Shown piece after piece: positions 55,407 through 64,000 of a DNA stretch of 64,000 nucleotides; within the stretch, counting starts at the first letter, position 1; each line of letters opens with the position of its first letter. The notes beneath the pieces were generated by a model. That model did no database searches, was not told where the DNA came from, and worked only from the letters and a program-made list of their open reading frames with translations. This stretch comes from DAOUKH01 sp034421515 (GTDB taxonomy: Bacteria > Chloroflexota > Dehalococcoidia > SHYB01): NCBI GenBank assembly GCA_034421515.1, contig DAOUKH010000093.1, positions 1-64,000 of the forward strand. Direction: 5' to 3'. The position numbers were made by a program, and so were the translations under genes.

Positions 55407-56822
55407 TTGGCTGACCCTCCCAGCCCGAGGCCCGGAGACCAAGTAGTCCGGCGGGCGAGGCCCCAGGCGGTCACCGTCGACTTGGCCGAGGCCGAGCCGG
55501 AGCCGGTACGCCTCACGTCGCCGCTCATTCTGGTCTACGCCTTCGCCGCGATCATCGCGGTTGGGTCGATCGCCCTCCTGCTTCCGTTTGCCAGCGAGGA
55601 GCCGGGTTGGACGCCGTTCATGACGGCCTTCTTTACATCGACCTCGGCGGTCACCGTGACCGGGCTGGTGGTGGTGGAGACGAGTTCGGCATGGACGCCG
55701 TTCGGCAAGGGCGTGATCCTGGCCCTGATCCAGATCGGCGGCCTAGGCATCATGACGTTGTCGGCGGGCCTGTTTCAGGTGCTTGGGCGCCGCATGGGCC
55801 TCCGCGATCAGGTGACGCTGGCCGTGGAGTCCACGGGCAAGCCGACGGCCGGGGGCGCGCTCCAGTTCGCCAAGCGGATCGCCGTCATGGTGTTCGTAGT
55901 GGAGCTGCTCGGCTTCATCGCGCTCAGCATCCGGTTCTCGTTCGACTATCCCCTCGCCGACGCGGTGTGGAACGCCTTCTTCCACGCCATTTCGGCCTTC
56001 AACAACGCGGGGTTCTTGCTGTTGGGCGACGACTTGGGCGGCTTCCATACCGACGCGTCGTTCATGCTGGTGAGCGCCGGCCTCATCATCCTGGGGAGCA
56101 TCAGCTTCGTGGTGATCTCCGACATGATGGACAACCGGCGGCGGCCGCGGCAGATGACCTTGGACACGAAGCTGGTGCTCACCACCACGTTCCTGCTCTG
56201 GATCGTCGGCATGGTGGTGATTTTGGCGGCGGAATACACCAACGACGCCACGCTCGGGCCTCTCAACATTCCAGACAAGCTCACCAATTCCTTCTTTGAA
56301 TCGGTCAGCGGGCGCTCCGCCGGCATCTCGGCCTCGGTGAGCGACATGCACCACTACACATGGCTGATCTTGATGGGGATGATGTTCGTCGGCGGCGCTT
56401 CCGGCTCGACCGCAGGCGGCATCAAGGTGAATACCCTTGGCGTGCTCCTCGCCTCCGCGCTGTCGACCCTGCGGGGCCGCGCCCGCACGGAGGTCTTCGA
56501 CCGCCAGATTCCGACGCGGCAGGTCGAGTATGCCGCGACCCTCGCCATGTTTGGAATCGTCGTGGTGGTGGCGCTGTGTTTCCTGGTGCTTGTCGTCGAG
56601 GATGGGAGACCCATCGAGCTGATCTTCGAGACGATTTCGGCCTTCGGGACGAACGGGAACTCGACGGGAGTGACGCCGACCCTCTCGACGGGCGGGCAGT
56701 TGCTCATCATCTTTGCTATGTTCTTAGGGAGGGTCGGCCCGCTCACCCTCGCCCTGCTGCTGGCGCAGCGGCGCCGGCCCGTGGTGCGCTCCTTTGCGCA
56801 GGAGGGCGTGCGGATCGGCTAG
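55407..56822 (+). CDS. Potassium uptake channel subunit, KtrB/TrkH family
   Basis: Membrane potassium/sodium channel of about 471 residues with four M1-P-M2 repeats. The four pore loops are visible: SAVTVTGLVVV, SAFNNAGFLLL, SGRSAGISA and SAFGTNGNSTG, each with its filter glycine. The third-repeat gate loop (GGASGSTAGGIKVNTLG) is typical. Length and missing extra N-terminal helices favour KtrB over TrkH. I chose TTG 55407, with AGAGG upstream; earlier in-frame starts overlap pdxS. An RCK regulatory subunit gene follows after 48 nt. Confidence 0.92.
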   Translation: MADPPSPRPGDQVVRRARPQAVTVDLAEAEPEPVRLTSPLILVYAFAAIIAVGSIALLLPFASEEPGWTPFMTAFFTSTSAVTVTGLVVVETSSAWTPFGKGVILALIQIGGLGIMTLSAGLFQVLGRRMGLRDQVTLAVESTGKPTAGGALQFAKRIAVMVFVVELLGFIALSIRFSFDYPLADAVWNAFFHAISAFNNAGFLLLGDDLGGFHTDASFMLVSAGLIILGSISFVVISDMMDNRRRPRQMTLDTKLVLTTTFLLWIVGMVVILAAEYTNDATLGPLNIPDKLTNSFFESVSGRSAGISASVSDMHHYTWLILMGMMFVGGASGSTAGGIKVNTLGVLLASALSTLRGRARTEVFDRQIPTRQVEYAATLAMFGIVVVVALCFLVLVVEDGRPIELIFETISAFGTNGNSTGVTPTLSTGGQLLIIFAMFLGRVGPLTLALLLAQRRRPVVRSFAQEGVRIG

Positions 56823-56870
56823 CCGGCCCGGACCCGGGGCCGTTGGGCCCGGCGCCGCCGGAGGAGGACC

Positions 56871-57542
56871 ATGAGACGACAAGTGCTGGTCGTAGGACTG
56901 GGCAGGTTCGGCATCAGTGTGGCGTCGACGCTCTTCAAGCGCGGCCACGACGTTCTCGCCATCGATCAGGACGAGCGCCGCGTGCAGGACATGCTGCCCC
57001 ACGTGACGTACTGCCTGGTGGCGGACGCGACAAACGAGACCGCGCTGCAGGACATTGGCCTCGACCGCTTCGACCTTGCCGTCGTGGCCACCGGCGAGCA
57101 GGTCCACTCGAGCATCCTGGCCACGGTGCTCCTGAAGCGCCTCGGCGTTCACCACGTAGTGGCCCGGGCTGAGAACGAGCTGCACGGGCTTACGCTGGAG
57201 AGAATCGGCGCCGACCAGGTGGTCTACCCCGAACGCGAGTCGGGAGAGCGTCTCGCCTACAACCTGTCCTATTCCGGGGTGCGCGACTATCTCCGGCTGG
57301 AGGAAGGCTACGGGGTGAGCAAGATCTACCCGCCGCAGGAGTTCCTCGGCCGGACGATCGACGAGGTCGACCTGGGCCCGCGCAGCGCCTCGGGCCTGAC
57401 CGTTTTGGGCCTGGTGCGAGGGAAGGACATCATCCTGACGCCCGACCGATTCGAGCGCATCCGAGACGGCGATATCCTGGTCATCGCCGGCTTGGATGCC
57501 GGACTGCAAGGGCTGGACGACGTCGACGAGCGCGAGTCGTAG
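56871..57542 (+). CDS. RCK/KtrA-type regulatory subunit
   Basis: Cytoplasmic gating ring protein of 223 residues. An RCK-N Rossmann domain (VLVVGLGRFGISVASTL, VLAIDQDERRV, DATNETALQDIGL) binds ATP/ADP or NAD; an RCK-C domain follows from about residue 135 (GPRSASGLTVLGLVRG). GGAGGAGG precedes the ATG. Position directly after the channel gene makes it the likely KtrA partner. RCK-C domains of this type can bind c-di-AMP; whether this one does cannot be told. Confidence 0.92.
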   Translation: MRRQVLVVGLGRFGISVASTLFKRGHDVLAIDQDERRVQDMLPHVTYCLVADATNETALQDIGLDRFDLAVVATGEQVHSSILATVLLKRLGVHHVVARAENELHGLTLERIGADQVVYPERESGERLAYNLSYSGVRDYLRLEEGYGVSKIYPPQEFLGRTIDEVDLGPRSASGLTVLGLVRGKDIILTPDRFERIRDGDILVIAGLDAGLQGLDDVDERES

Positions 57543-57547
57543 GCCGA

Positions 57548-57576
57548 TTGCCGCGCCGCTCTACTCGACATATAAT
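57548..57576 (+). promoter_or_regulatory. Predicted promoter of the uspA-RCK-pheA run
   Basis: TTGCCG (57548-57553), 17-bp spacer and a perfect TATAAT (57571-57576), 39 nt upstream of ATG 57616. It may give the second half of the potassium cluster separate expression. Confidence 0.65.
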
Positions 57577-57615
57577 TGGTGCGCCCTCCGTGGAATGTCC
57601 AACTGAGAGGACGCC

Positions 57616-58083
57616 ATGAACTCGCGTTCCAGTCTTCGCCGAGTGCTTGTGCCGGTCAACGGCGGGCGCTCCGACGAACAAGCGGTGCGTCTCGCCTGTT
57701 CCTTGGTAGAAAAGAAGGGAACCGTCTATCTCTTCAACGTCCTCGAGGTAGCCAGGGACCTCCCCCTCGATGCCCCTCCCCAAGCCGACGTGGAGCGGAG
57801 CGACGCACTGCTCGAGCGGATGGAGCGGGTTGGGCACAGCGAAAAGCGCAATGTGGAGACGGAAGCCGTGCAAGCCCGCGAGGCGGGGCCGACGGTGGTG
57901 AACGAGGCGATCGAGCGCTCCGTCGACGCGATCGTGATGGGCGTGGACTACTCGGAGGCGCGGGGCGAATTCGAGCTTGGTTCCGCGGTCAATTACGTGC
58001 TGCGGCGCGCCCACTGCCAAGTCTGGCTCTCGCGCGGGCCCGCGCCCGCCGAGCTTTTGAACGGGCGCACCCCCGCCGCCTGA
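57616..58083 (+). CDS. Universal stress protein (UspA family)
   Basis: A 155-residue Usp-fold protein. RRVLVPVNGGRSDEQAVRLACSL starts it, and IERSVDAIVMGVDYSEARGEFELGSAVNYVLRRAHCQVWLSR carries the Gly-rich nucleotide-binding end, although the usual G-2x-G-9x-G(S/T) is only partly kept (GVDYSEARGEFELGS). Members near ion channels sometimes regulate transport. It lies between two RCK genes in the potassium cluster, which supports such a role. Confidence 0.88.
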   Translation: MNSRSSLRRVLVPVNGGRSDEQAVRLACSLVEKKGTVYLFNVLEVARDLPLDAPPQADVERSDALLERMERVGHSEKRNVETEAVQAREAGPTVVNEAIERSVDAIVMGVDYSEARGEFELGSAVNYVLRRAHCQVWLSRGPAPAELLNGRTPAA

Positions 58084-58162
58084 TCCCGCCGGAGGGTGGG
58101 AGCCGTCCGAGGACCTCGGCCCTGCCCGCCCCACGAGACCGAATCTAGGCTAGGACGAGACA

Positions 58163-58600
58163 GTGCGAGTCGTCATCATGGGATCGGGCCGCGTCGGGGC
58201 GCGGCTCGCGGCGACCATGGACGCCGAGGGCCACGCCGTCACCGTCATCGATAAGGCCCAAGCGTCGCTGGCCCGGCTTCCCGCCTCATTCTCCGGGCAC
58301 ATCGTGGTGGGCGACGCCACCGAAGAGGACGTCCAGAAGCAGGCGGGCGTGGGCGAGGCCGACGTCTTCGTCGCCGTGACGCAAGGGGACAACCGCAATA
58401 TCATGGCGGCACAGATCGCCAAAGAGCTCTTTGGCGTCCCCAAGGCGGTCTGCCGGATCTACGACCCCATCCGGCAAGAGCTGTTCGAGAAGCTGGGCCT
58501 GCACACCTTCAGCCCGCCCATTATGTTGACTCAACACATGCTCGCCGCGATCGAGCGGGAGGAGCAGGCCGGCACGCAGGAAGGGCCCGCCGGTTCCTAG
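58163..58600 (+). CDS. RCK-N-only TrkA-family protein
   Basis: A 145-residue protein with just the Rossmann-like RCK-N domain: VVIMGSGRVGARLAATMDAEGHAVTVID, then GDATEEDVQKQAGV and AVTQGDNRNIMAAQIAKELF. It lacks the RCK-C domain seen in the other two. The start is GTG, with AGGA upstream. It precedes a two-domain RCK gene by 21 nt; the pair could form a hetero-ring resembling one TrkA. Confidence 0.9.
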   Translation: MRVVIMGSGRVGARLAATMDAEGHAVTVIDKAQASLARLPASFSGHIVVGDATEEDVQKQAGVGEADVFVAVTQGDNRNIMAAQIAKELFGVPKAVCRIYDPIRQELFEKLGLHTFSPPIMLTQHMLAAIEREEQAGTQEGPAGS

Positions 58601-58621
58601 CGGGCCGCCTACCCGAACGCC

Positions 58622-59287
58622 ATGTACATCATGATCGTGGGCGGAGGCAGAGTCGGCGCCATGACCGCCAGGGAGTTGCTTGCCCTCGGGCATGAGGTGC
58701 TCATCATCGAGCGGGACGCGGCGCGAGCGGAGCAGATCATCGCCGACCTGGGCAGCTGCGTGGTGTGCGCCGACGGGTCGGAGGGTTCCGTGCTCGGCGA
58801 CCAGGGCGCATCGCGCGCGGACGTGCTGATCGCGGTGACCAACGAAGACAAGGACAATCTGGTGGCCTGCCAGGTCGCCCGGCACCACTACGGCGTGGGC
58901 GAGGTCTTCGCGCGCGTCAACGAGCCCAGGAACGAGCGGCTCTTCGAGCGGCTGGGCATTGCCTGGGTCAGCACCGTCGAGGCCATGGTCAGCGGCCTGC
59001 TCCACGATGCGCCGGTCCCCTTCCCCAAGCGGCTGATGACGTTCCAGCAGAGCAGGTCGAGGCTCATCAGCATCAACATTCCCCTGGGCGCGCCCACGAT
59101 CGGAACACCGGTACAGGAGATCACGCTGCCGGCGGATGCCGCCGTCGCCGTCGTCGTGCGGAGCGACGGCTCGCTGGAGGTGCCCTCGCCCGAGACGGTG
59201 CTGCAGGCGGAGGACGAGGTGATCGCCCTGGCCCACCCCGAACATGAGGGGCGCATGCTGGAGGCGCTGACCGGCAGCGCGTCGTAG
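58622..59287 (+). CDS. RCK/TrkA-type regulatory protein
   Basis: A 221-residue TrkA-family protein: RCK-N (IMIVGGGRVGAMTARELLALGHEVLIIERD, VCADGSEGSVLGDQGA, AVTNEDKDNLVACQVAR) and an RCK-C-like domain from about residue 140 (LISINIPLGAPTIGTPVQEI, EVIALAHPEHEGRML). It ends 18 nt before pheA on the same strand. With the preceding RCK-N-only gene and the KtrA-like gene it gives three RCK proteins for one channel gene here. Confidence 0.92.
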   Translation: MYIMIVGGGRVGAMTARELLALGHEVLIIERDAARAEQIIADLGSCVVCADGSEGSVLGDQGASRADVLIAVTNEDKDNLVACQVARHHYGVGEVFARVNEPRNERLFERLGIAWVSTVEAMVSGLLHDAPVPFPKRLMTFQQSRSRLISINIPLGAPTIGTPVQEITLPADAAVAVVVRSDGSLEVPSPETVLQAEDEVIALAHPEHEGRMLEALTGSAS

Positions 59288-59305
59288 CGCGGCCTGGAAA
59301 GAAGC

Positions 59306-60142
59306 ATGACGCGGCGCGTTACCTATCTCGGCCCTCCGGGCACCTACAGCGAGACGGCGGCGCTTGCCTACGATCCCAAGGCCGAGCTGATTCCGCACCC
59401 CTCCTTCACCGCCGCCGCGCGCGACGTCGAGGGCGGCGGCGCCGACGCGGCGGTCGTCGCCATTGAGAACAGCCTGGAAGGGTCGGTTACCGAGACGCTC
59501 GACCTCCTGGTGCATGGGACGGAGCTCTCGATCACGGGAGAGATCGTGATCCCCATCGACCACTGCCTGCTCGCCAAGCCGGGGACGGCCCTGGAGGACG
59601 TCGAGGTGGTCTTCTCCCACACCCAGGCGCTCGGCCAGTGCCGCGAGTTCATGGAGCGGCGGCTCGGCGGGGCGGGCCAGACCGCCTCGCTAAGCACGGT
59701 CGCGGCGGTCACCGACATGCTGGCATCGGAGCGGGTGGGCGCCGCGATTTCGCCGCGCCGGGCCGCGGCCCTCTACCCCGTCGAGATCATCGCCGAGGCC
59801 ATCCAAGACCGCGCCGAGAACGCCACCCGTTTCGTGGCGTTGGCCGGGGAGGACCACGCGTCGACGGGGAACGACAAGACCTCTATCGCGTTCGGCTTCG
59901 CCGACGAGGACAAGCCGGGGCAGGTCTACCGCGCCCTCGGCGAGTTCGCGGAGCGGGGGATCAACCTGAGCAAGATCGAGTCGCGGCCCTCGAAGGAGAG
60001 CCTGGGGCGCTACGTCTTCCTCGTCGACCTCGACGGGCACCGGAGCGACCCCACCGTGGCCGGCGCGCTCGACGCGATCCGCGCCGAGGCGAGCTTCTTC
60101 CGCGTCTTTGGGTCGTACCCGAAGGCGGCGGCGCCCCGCTAA
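59306..60142 (+). CDS. pheA: Prephenate dehydratase
   Basis: Monofunctional prephenate dehydratase of 278 residues, converting prephenate to phenylpyruvate for phenylalanine synthesis. YLGPPGTYSETAAL, AVVAIENSLEGSVTETLDLL and the catalytic TRF motif (RAENATRFVAL) make up the catalytic part. The C-terminal ACT domain (GINLSKIESRPSKESLGRYVFLVDL) includes the ESRP phenylalanine-binding motif, so feedback inhibition is expected. No chorismate mutase domain. Its end overlaps the convergent LLM gene by four bases. Confidence 0.96.
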   Translation: MTRRVTYLGPPGTYSETAALAYDPKAELIPHPSFTAAARDVEGGGADAAVVAIENSLEGSVTETLDLLVHGTELSITGEIVIPIDHCLLAKPGTALEDVEVVFSHTQALGQCREFMERRLGGAGQTASLSTVAAVTDMLASERVGAAISPRRAAALYPVEIIAEAIQDRAENATRFVALAGEDHASTGNDKTSIAFGFADEDKPGQVYRALGEFAERGINLSKIESRPSKESLGRYVFLVDLDGHRSDPTVAGALDAIRAEASFFRVFGSYPKAAAPR

Positions 60143-61146
60143 CGAAGCTGGGGCATCACCTTCTGGGCGAAGGTGCGCGCCTGGCGCAGGTTCATCTCGG
60201 CATCGACCGAGAAGAAGCCGACCACGACCTCGTCGACGCCGGCTCGCTCGTAGCGGCGCAGGCGGTCGGCCAACTCGTCCGCGGAGTAGTTGCGGGGGAA
60301 ATCGTAGGAGGCGCCCATGCGCTCCTCCGACCACTGGGCCCGGATGCGCTCGTCGGGCTCCTCCAAGCGTCCCGTGTGGATGTAGATGACCTCGAAGGGC
60401 TCGGCACGGCCGATGCGCTGGACTTCTTCTCGGGCGAAGTCGACGCCCGCCTTGAACTGCTCGGGCTCCATCGGGGCGGGGGAGGCGAGCCAGCCGTCGC
60501 AGAGCCGGACGGCCCGCCGGATGGCCGCCTTGGCCATGCCGCCGTAGTAGATCGGGGGCGGCTGCTGGACCGTCCGGCCCAGGGTCAGCGCCTCGTCGAA
60601 ATCGAAGTAGCGCCCGTGGAAGGAGGCGGCGTCTCCGGCCCAGATTGCCCGCATGACCCGGATGTACTCCTCGGTCATTGCGGCGCGCTCGTCGTAGGGG
60701 ATGCCGAGCGCCTCGGACTCGGCGCGCACGTGCCCCGCGCCGACGCCGAGGGAGATGCGCCCGCCGGAGAGCACGTCGATGGTCTGCACCGCCCGCGCCT
60801 GCACGATCGGGTTGCGGTAGGGGAGCACGACCACGCTCGAACCGATGCGGACGCGCTCGGTGACCCCCGCCAGGTAGGCCATCACGCTGTAGCCTTCGAG
60901 GAACCAGTTGTTGCTGCCGTAGTACTGCCGCGGCGTCACGCGCTGGGTGTCGGCGGGGCGACCCGTCATCCACTGGTAGCGGGAACGTTCGAAGCCGACG
61001 TCGTCGATGTCGCCCAATGGGGCGAGGAGGTGGTCGGCGGTCCAGACCGAGTCGAAGCCCGAGCGGTCGGCGTGTTGCGCGACGGCGGTGACGGCGGCGC
61101 GGTCGCCCCAGGGTTGGGAGCTGGGAATGGTCAGTCCGATGCGCAT
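60139..61146 (-). CDS. LLM-class flavin-dependent oxidoreductase, F420-type
   Basis: A 335-residue luciferase-like barrel. MRIGLTIPSSQPWG, FDSVWTADHLLAP, VRIGSSVVVLPYRNPIVQARAVQTIDVLSGGRISLGVGAGHV are typical of the F420-dependent branch (Mer/glucose-6-phosphate dehydrogenase-like). QWMTGRPADTQRVTPRQYYGSNN is an insertion. It does not resemble the LLM pair at 12608-14699 closely. Isolated gene, convergent with pheA; substrate unknown. Confidence 0.88.
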   Translation of the reverse strand: MRIGLTIPSSQPWGDRAAVTAVAQHADRSGFDSVWTADHLLAPLGDIDDVGFERSRYQWMTGRPADTQRVTPRQYYGSNNWFLEGYSVMAYLAGVTERVRIGSSVVVLPYRNPIVQARAVQTIDVLSGGRISLGVGAGHVRAESEALGIPYDERAAMTEEYIRVMRAIWAGDAASFHGRYFDFDEALTLGRTVQQPPPIYYGGMAKAAIRRAVRLCDGWLASPAPMEPEQFKAGVDFAREEVQRIGRAEPFEVIYIHTGRLEEPDERIRAQWSEERMGASYDFPRNYSADELADRLRRYERAGVDEVVVGFFSVDAEMNLRQARTFAQKVMPQLR

Positions 61147-61207
61147 GGGCAGACCTCGTCGCGGAAGGGCGAGCCTAGTATGCCGCGTCCCGCTCCGGCG
61201 CGGGCGG

Positions 61208-64000
61208 TCACGGTGTCACTTGGTAGATGGCGACCGCCTCGTTGCGGTAGACCACCGCGAGGTCACCGGCGGCGGCCATGCGCTCGAACTTCGCCAACCC
61301 CTCGGCCGGGTGGACGCTTCGTTCGTGATCGCCGACGTAGATGTAGCTGACACCGTACTTTTCGAGGAAGGCCTTGGCTTCGTCAGGGCGGGTCGTGGCG
61401 AAGAAGCGCTCGACGTCGGCCTGCCTTTGTTGGACGACGCCCTGCTGCTCGGGCGGGCAGTGTCCGCCGGCGTAGCGGCCGCAGCGCTGCTGCTGCTGGT
61501 GCCACTCCCAGCCCAGCACCACGGGCAGACCGGTGTAGGTCGCGACCCGGCTCCGCAGGGAACGGTAGCGCTGCCCCAGGCCTTCGACCACGACCGGGGA
61601 GCCCTGGATGTTGTCCTGCATCCACTCCAGCGCTTCGCGCTCGGGACGCAGCCGCGACCATGTCTCCGTGTCGTAGTCGTACAAGGAGGCTTCGTTCATG
61701 AACGTCATGCCATCCCGCGTCGGAGGGATGTGTAACAAGCGCCTTTCCGACCGGTTTTCGGTGCCAAGGATGGGATAGACGAGCGCCGCCGCCAGAAGCA
61801 CGAGCACGAGGTTCCGCCATATCCGTCCGCCGCGGCCCGCCCAGCGTCCAGGGAGCACGCTCCCAAACTCCAGGCCGAACCGCATGCGCCAGAGGATGAA
61901 GGCGGAGGCGAGGGCCATCAGCACCCAGGCCTGGAGGTAGAGCTTGAAGACGGTGTTCATGCGGCCCGTCGAGATGTTGAGCTCCCAGATGTCGACGGCG
62001 ATGCCGATGGCCAATGGCGTGGCGATGAGGAGATAGACGAAAAGTCCCACCGGCGCGCCGGTGTCTTCGGAGCGGACGGCGCGCCAGACCAGCGGGGCGA
62101 GAGCCAGGAGCAGGGCGCCAAGGAAGACGATGGTCGCCATGCCGGCGACCCAGAGGAGGGCGGCCACGATAACGCACGCCGCCGCGGCGAGGAGCCAGGG
62201 CCAATAGCGCGGCGCCCTGAGGCGCGGGCGCTTCTCCAAGTCCGCGCCTGCGAGCGCGAGTGACAGCTCGGCTTCGCTCACTGGAAGCGGGTCGGGCTGG
62301 GCGGGAGAGGGGGCGTCGTCCTCGTCCTTTGGCGGCGGGCGGAGCCGGAGGCGCCAGAAGAGGAAGCCCATGATGACGAGGATGAAGAAGCCGTGGATGC
62401 CGAGGTAGCGCCAGAGGACGGCCTGATTGCCGGTGCGGGTGATGGCGTCGGTGTAGGGGAGGAAGGACTCGTAGCTCTGCTGGAAGGGGAGGAAGAAGAG
62501 GTAGCCGATGACGTAGAGCCCGACCGTCTTGACGGCGGCGAGGGCGAGCAGGCCGATCGTCAGTTCCCGCCGCGCGGCGTACTCGGCGATGAGGATCGCG
62601 GCGCCGCCGATGAGGAGGTAGGTGGGGGCGTCCCAGCTATTCGTGGCCTGGATGGCGCCGAGGGTGAGGCCGAGCGCGATGTAGGGCGGCCACGACATGA
62701 CGCCGAGCCGTCCGCCCCGTCCTCGCGAGCCCACGATGAAGGCGAGCGCGAGCCCGATGGCGAGGATGGTCAGGGGGATGACGAAGAGGTGGGCGTGGGG
62801 GTCGGCGAAGAGGAAGGTGAAGAAGGGGAACTCGGTGATGCCGTGGTCGCCCTCGGGGCCGAGCATGCGGCTGCTGCGCCAGAAGTCGAAGGTGCCGAAG
62901 TCCTGGTTGCGGAGGACGCGGCCGAGGCCCTGCAGGAGCTGGGCCGCACCGTCGAGGTTGCCGAGCACGGTGACGAAGAGGGAGGCCAGCGCGCCGGCGA
63001 AGATCGGGGAGGGGAGGCGGGGGCCACCGTTCTCGTCGAGGCGGCGTTTGACGAGCGCGGCGAGGTTGTAGACGACGGAGAAGGCGGCGGCGGCGGTCAG
63101 GGCGAAGAAGAGCGGGACGATGAGGGTGATGGAGATGGAGGGGAGGACGCCGGTGAACTTGGTGAAGGCGGCGCCCATGAAGAAGCCGAAGTAGTAGTAG
63201 TTGAGCTGGCCGCCGGCGAACCAGGGGTCGTAGGGCGGCATGTACGTCGACTTCAGGACGGCGTTGAAGTAGGCGAAGTCCATGGGCTTTTCGCCGCCGA
63301 GGTAGAGGTCCCAGAGGTCGGGGTTCCACATGCGGACGGCGAACATGCCGGCGAAGGCGACGAGGAAGAGGACCTCGCCGGCGATGATGACGCGACGGTT
63401 TTCGCGCAGGAACTCGAGGATTTCGCCGCGCTTGCGCCAGAGGATGGCCGCTGAAATCGCCGCCAGCAGGAGGAGTCCGACGCCGACGGAGAGGCGGGAG
63501 AAGGAGAGCCAGTGGAGGCTGGCGAATAGCCAGGGGATGTAGGCGGCGAGGAGGACGCCGAACATCTTGCCGAGGAAGTAGCCCCGGTCGGGGAGCCAAC
63601 GGAAGACCATCAGGGTGATGGGCAGGGCGAGGAGGAAGGCGAACTGCGCGGCGAGGTACCAGACAACCCCGGGAATCTTGTTGACGAACAAGTCCCGGCT
63701 GAAGATGTCCGACCAGGTGCCGCCCTCCTGTTGGGTGCGGGCGTCGTCGTCGGAGAGGAGCAGGAGCTCGCTTCCCACCGACTGCGCCGTCGGCGGGCCC
63801 CAAGGGAGGTTGGTGCGATAGAAGTCGAGCTGCTCCGACAGCGTGCCGTCGAGCGTCTTTTCGAAGACGAGCACGAGGGGGTGGTCGTAGACGCTGTAGC
63901 TCTCGTCGGCAAAGCCGAGGTTGAGGTCGACGGCGTTCTGCTTGTAGTCCCGCAGCGCGGGCGGCTCGGGGAGGCCGGGCCTGCCGAAGGTGTCATGCTT
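61208..64000 (-). CDS. DUF2298 (Chlor_Arch_YYY) membrane protein, 5' end beyond the window
   Basis: C-terminal 930 residues of a very large polytopic membrane protein; the frame stays open to base 64000, and the segment before residue 43 (YSVYDHPLVLVFEK) is typical family sequence, so the start lies outside. The NYYYFG tract (AGGQLNYYYFGFF) that names the family, MDFAYFNAVLKSTYMPPYDPW and FADPHAHLFVIPL are visible. About a dozen helices follow in the middle, then a soluble tail (RYRSLRSRVATYTGLPVVLGWEWHQ, YIYVGDHERSV). The fold resembles GT-C glycosyltransferases, so a lipid-linked sugar transfer role is plausible but unproven. The family is mostly found in Chloroflexota and archaea. Confidence 0.9.
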   Translation of the reverse strand, partial: KHDTFGRPGLPEPPALRDYKQNAVDLNLGFADESYSVYDHPLVLVFEKTLDGTLSEQLDFYRTNLPWGPPTAQSVGSELLLLSDDDARTQQEGGTWSDIFSRDLFVNKIPGVVWYLAAQFAFLLALPITLMVFRWLPDRGYFLGKMFGVLLAAYIPWLFASLHWLSFSRLSVGVGLLLLAAISAAILWRKRGEILEFLRENRRVIIAGEVLFLVAFAGMFAVRMWNPDLWDLYLGGEKPMDFAYFNAVLKSTYMPPYDPWFAGGQLNYYYFGFFMGAAFTKFTGVLPSISITLIVPLFFALTAAAAFSVVYNLAALVKRRLDENGGPRLPSPIFAGALASLFVTVLGNLDGAAQLLQGLGRVLRNQDFGTFDFWRSSRMLGPEGDHGITEFPFFTFLFADPHAHLFVIPLTILAIGLALAFIVGSRGRGGRLGVMSWPPYIALGLTLGAIQATNSWDAPTYLLIGGAAILIAEYAARRELTIGLLALAAVKTVGLYVIGYLFFLPFQQSYESFLPYTDAITRTGNQAVLWRYLGIHGFFILVIMGFLFWRLRLRPPPKDEDDAPSPAQPDPLPVSEAELSLALAGADLEKRPRLRAPRYWPWLLAAAACVIVAALLWVAGMATIVFLGALLLALAPLVWRAVRSEDTGAPVGLFVYLLIATPLAIGIAVDIWELNISTGRMNTVFKLYLQAWVLMALASAFILWRMRFGLEFGSVLPGRWAGRGGRIWRNLVLVLLAAALVYPILGTENRSERRLLHIPPTRDGMTFMNEASLYDYDTETWSRLRPEREALEWMQDNIQGSPVVVEGLGQRYRSLRSRVATYTGLPVVLGWEWHQQQQRCGRYAGGHCPPEQQGVVQQRQADVERFFATTRPDEAKAFLEKYGVSYIYVGDHERSVHPAEGLAKFERMAAAGDLAVVYRNEAVAIYQVTP

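Noticed and set aside
62393..63454. 353-codon plus-strand frame inside the DUF2298 gene
   Set aside because: Almost entirely Glu/Gly/Asp/Val, the reverse-complement image of a membrane protein.
63874..63876. GTG at 63874 as the true start of the DUF2298 protein
   Set aside because: The frame continues to the window edge with typical family sequence (SYSVYDHPL), so the GTG is internal.

Overview
The window looks like a chromosome segment from a GC-rich, free-living bacterium, most likely a Chloroflexota of the Dehalococcoidia/SAR202 type. This is an inference. It rests on the very large membrane protein with the DUF2298 'Chlor_Arch_YYY' tract at the right edge, lipoproteins with long Pro-Thr linkers (1918-3780 and 42276-43451), and many paralogues of CoA-transferase III, acyl-CoA dehydrogenase, luciferase-like (LLM) oxidoreductase and amidohydrolase families. 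No 16S or other decisive marker is present.

Layout. 1-3.8 kb: binding protein and two permeases of an oligopeptide-type ABC transporter; the ATPases would lie off the left edge. 3.9-42.2 kb: a long run of accessory catabolism: Rieske oxygenase, acyl-CoA dehydrogenases, a FadN-type bifunctional enzyme, six class III CoA-transferase domains, four-subfamily CoA chemistry (HMG-CoA-synthase-like/DUF35 fusion, two thiolase-fold proteins, MaoC-type hydratase, enoyl-CoA hydratases), LLM oxidoreductases, two amidohydrolases, two MFS transporters and an aquaporin. Housekeeping yvcK-crcB-comB sits inside this run, as does an ArsI/CadI-like gene between an MFS and a PadR gene. 42.2-46.1 kb: a PT-rich trypsin-like lipoprotein, tRNA-Phe(GAA), a family 2 glycosyltransferase, an enoyl-CoA hydratase/isomerase and thymidylate kinase. 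46.1-51.3 kb: a loosely packed, repeat-rich island with two toxin-antitoxin pairs (VapBC, BrnTA), two unrecognised genes of lower GC content, and a sterol C-24 methyltransferase-like gene. 51.3-64 kb: an R3H/AAA ATPase and pdxST operon, a potassium-uptake cluster (KtrB/TrkH-type channel, three RCK proteins, a UspA), pheA, an LLM enzyme and the truncated DUF2298 protein.

How the genes fit together. Most of the left 42 kb reads as uptake plus CoA-dependent breakdown of unknown organic substrates: oxygenases and LLM enzymes for activation, CoA-transferases to make thioesters, then dehydrogenation, hydration and thiolytic or aldolytic cleavage. Three times in this window a CoA-transferase III polypeptide or domain lacking the usual catalytic aspartate is paired or fused with one that keeps it, suggesting obligate asymmetric dimers. 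The most striking single gene is the Erg6/SMT-like sterol methyltransferase at 50056-51081, which keeps all the recognisable sterol-methyltransferase signatures.

Limits. Assignments are by eye from translated sequence and remembered family motifs. Starts were chosen by Shine-Dalgarno spacing, overlap and comparison of paralogues. Substrates of the catabolic enzymes cannot be read from the sequence.
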